A model generated the notes under the pieces. It made no database searches. It saw nothing but the letters and a program-made list of their open reading frames with translations, and was not told where the DNA came from. The translations under genes were made by a program, and so were the position numbers. Shown here piece by piece: positions 62,847-64,000 of a stretch of DNA of 64,000 nt; the first letter of the stretch is position 1; every line of letters begins with the position of its first letter. The stretch is from Flavisphingomonas formosensis (GTDB taxonomy: Bacteria > Pseudomonadota > Alphaproteobacteria > Sphingomonadales > Sphingomonadaceae), in assembly GCF_009755815.1 (NCBI RefSeq), contig NZ_WRPK01000012.1, positions 62,001 through 126,000 on the forward strand, in the 5' to 3' direction.

Positions 62847-63683
62847 ATGGGGATCATGACCAATTATATCACGATGACGGATTCCGCCGCCGCGGAGCGC
62901 ACCGGCGCGATCAAGCTCTACGGCCCGGAAGGCTTCGAGGGCATGCGCCGCGCAGGGCGGCTGGCGGCTGAGGTGCTCGACAATCTGGTGCCGCACGTCG
63001 TGGAAGGCGTGACCACCGAGGAGATCGACCGGATCGCCCACGAGCACATCATCCGCGAAGGTGCGGTGCCCGCGCCGCTCAACTATCGCGGCTTTCCGAA
63101 ATCGCTCTGCACGTCGATCAACCACGTCGTCTGCCATGGCATTCCAGGGCCCAAGACACTGAAATCCGGCGATATCGTCAATATCGACGTGACTGTGATC
63201 GTGGACGGCTGGCACGGCGACACGAGTCGCATGTTCCTGATCGGCGACGTGCCGATCAAGGCGCGCCGTCTCGTCGAGGTCACCTACGAAGCGATGATGC
63301 TCGGCATCGCGCAGGCGAAGCCCGGCAATCGCCTGGGCGACATCAGCCACGCGATCCAAAGCTTCGCGGAGCGGCACCGCTACGGCGTGGTGCGGGATTT
63401 CTGCGGCCACGGCCTCGGTCGCGTCTTCCACGATTCGCCCGAGGTGGTGCATGTCGGCCGTCCGGGCACCGGCCCGGAGCTCAGGCCCGGCATGTTCTTC
63501 ACCATCGAGCCGATGATCAACATCGGCCGACCCGACGTGAAGGTGCTGGACGATGGCTGGACGGCCGTCACCCGCGACCGCAGCCTCTCCGCTCAGTTCG
63601 AGCATTCGGTAGGCATCACCGAGGACGGCTGCGAAATCTTCACCAAGAGCCCTGCGGGCCTCGACGCGCCGCCTTATAGCTGA
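62847..63683 (+). CDS. map: Type I methionine aminopeptidase
   Basis: 278 residues (ATG at 62847 after GGAG; a second ATG at 62856 is also possible). All five metal ligands are visible: Asp in NIDVTVIVDGWHGDTS (two), His in FCGHGLG, Glu in FTIEPM and Glu in FEHSVGIT. CHGIP is also present. It removes the starting methionine from new proteins in the cytoplasm. The 3' end overlaps the convergent endonuclease V gene by 10 bp (63674-63683). Confidence 0.95.
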   Translation: MGIMTNYITMTDSAAAERTGAIKLYGPEGFEGMRRAGRLAAEVLDNLVPHVVEGVTTEEIDRIAHEHIIREGAVPAPLNYRGFPKSLCTSINHVVCHGIPGPKTLKSGDIVNIDVTVIVDGWHGDTSRMFLIGDVPIKARRLVEVTYEAMMLGIAQAKPGNRLGDISHAIQSFAERHRYGVVRDFCGHGLGRVFHDSPEVVHVGRPGTGPELRPGMFFTIEPMINIGRPDVKVLDDGWTAVTRDRSLSAQFEHSVGITEDGCEIFTKSPAGLDAPPYS

Positions 63684-64000
63684 GCTGCAGCATAGCGCAC
63701 CCGTTCCGCATTGGCGGCGTCATGCGCCAGATGGGTGGTCAGCGGCAGGCGGCGTCCTGCACATAAATCCAGCACCCAGGCGATCGCGCTCTCCAGCGAG
63801 ATGCGATGACCGGTGCTGACATAGATCGGCCGCGCCCGCATGCGGGTGCGCAGCGCGACGCCGATCTGCTCGCCGCGATCGACCAGCGGCACCCTGTCTC
63901 CCGGCGATTCTCCGAGCTCCCCCTCGGGCCGGCCGCACAGGATCGTCTTGCCGACGCCGATCGTCGGCACGTCCAGAACGAGGCCGAGTTGGACCGCGAT
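63674..64000 (-). CDS. nfi: Endonuclease V, 5' end outside window
   Basis: The 108 visible residues are the C-terminal part of endonuclease V, which cuts DNA near deoxyinosine. GVGKTILCGRP (about residue 14 of the visible part), GEQIGVALRTR, IYVSTGHRISL and TTHLAHDAAN match the family. The N-terminal catalytic aspartate is outside the window. It converges with map and overlaps it by 10 bp. Confidence 0.85.
   Translation of the reverse strand: MAVQLGLVLDVPTIGVGKTILCGRPEGELGESPGDRVPLVDRGEQIGVALRTRMRARPIYVSTGHRISLESAIAWVLDLCAGRRLPLTTHLAHDAANAERVRYAAAQL

Overview
The window looks like a chromosomal segment of an alphaproteobacterium of the Sphingomonadales, most likely family Sphingomonadaceae. 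The reasons are a high G+C content, three large TonB-dependent receptors in 64 kb, a MucR regulator of the zinc-less SLID type, and many small catabolic operons each with its own Lrp, IclR, LysR or MalT-like regulator. No rRNA, tRNA, CRISPR array, transposase or phage gene was found.

Layout. (1) 1-8276, all minus strand: a MalT/LAL-type ATP-dependent activator, an amidohydrolase, a TonB-dependent receptor, a HyuA-type hydantoinase/oxoprolinase and the start of its DUF917 partner. The amidohydrolase and receptor promoters carry the same pair of boxes 20 bp apart. (2) 8305-9942: an Lrp/AsnC regulator divergent from phenylalanine 4-hydroxylase (phhA), followed by a structured, terminated RNA candidate. 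(3) 9943-11942: mostly non-coding DNA around a MucR-like regulator with a long Ala/Lys/Pro tail. (4) 11943-34619: a large catabolic cluster with two enoyl-CoA hydratases, a fused two-domain acyl-CoA dehydrogenase, SDRs, a receptor, an amidohydrolase, an IclR regulator, a SnoaL-like protein, an old-yellow-enzyme-type reductase, two alpha/beta hydrolases, a zinc alcohol dehydrogenase, an acyl-CoA ligase, an MFS transporter and a Baeyer-Villiger monooxygenase resembling 4-hydroxyacetophenone monooxygenase. Nearly every promoter here carries the palindrome TTCCG-N6-CGGAA about 50-90 bp before the start codon, so the block appears to be one regulon. This is the most interesting result of the window.

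(5) 34869-41279: a PAS hybrid histidine kinase, a carboxylesterase, small secreted or lipoproteins and an L,D-transpeptidase-like protein. (6) 41346-52093: a cofactor-free haloperoxidase-like hydrolase, divergent from an operon of isochorismatase-like hydrolase, XapX protein, YtcJ-like amidohydrolase, secreted VOC protein, DoxX and alginate-export porin; further on lie membrane proteins, a LysR regulator and a pirin. The hydrolase and pirin promoters share a LysR-type site. (7) 52163-54939: a TonB receptor with a DUF2946 protein. (8) 55029-57678: a PcaR-like IclR regulator, pcaI, pcaJ and a carboxymuconolactone-decarboxylase-family protein. (9) 57931-64000: housekeeping and assorted genes, including a DUF1287 protein, an MFS exporter, a glycosyltransferase, a CinA-like protein, methionine aminopeptidase and endonuclease V (cut by the window edge).

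Working model for the large cluster (inference): a hydrophobic ketone or alicyclic/aromatic compound enters through the receptor and MFS protein. It is reduced or oxidised by the OYE reductase, ADH and SDRs, converted to an ester or lactone by the monooxygenase, hydrolysed, activated by the CoA ligase and shortened by beta-oxidation. The nearby pcaIJ genes could take a 3-oxoadipate end product, but nothing in the sequence links the two blocks.
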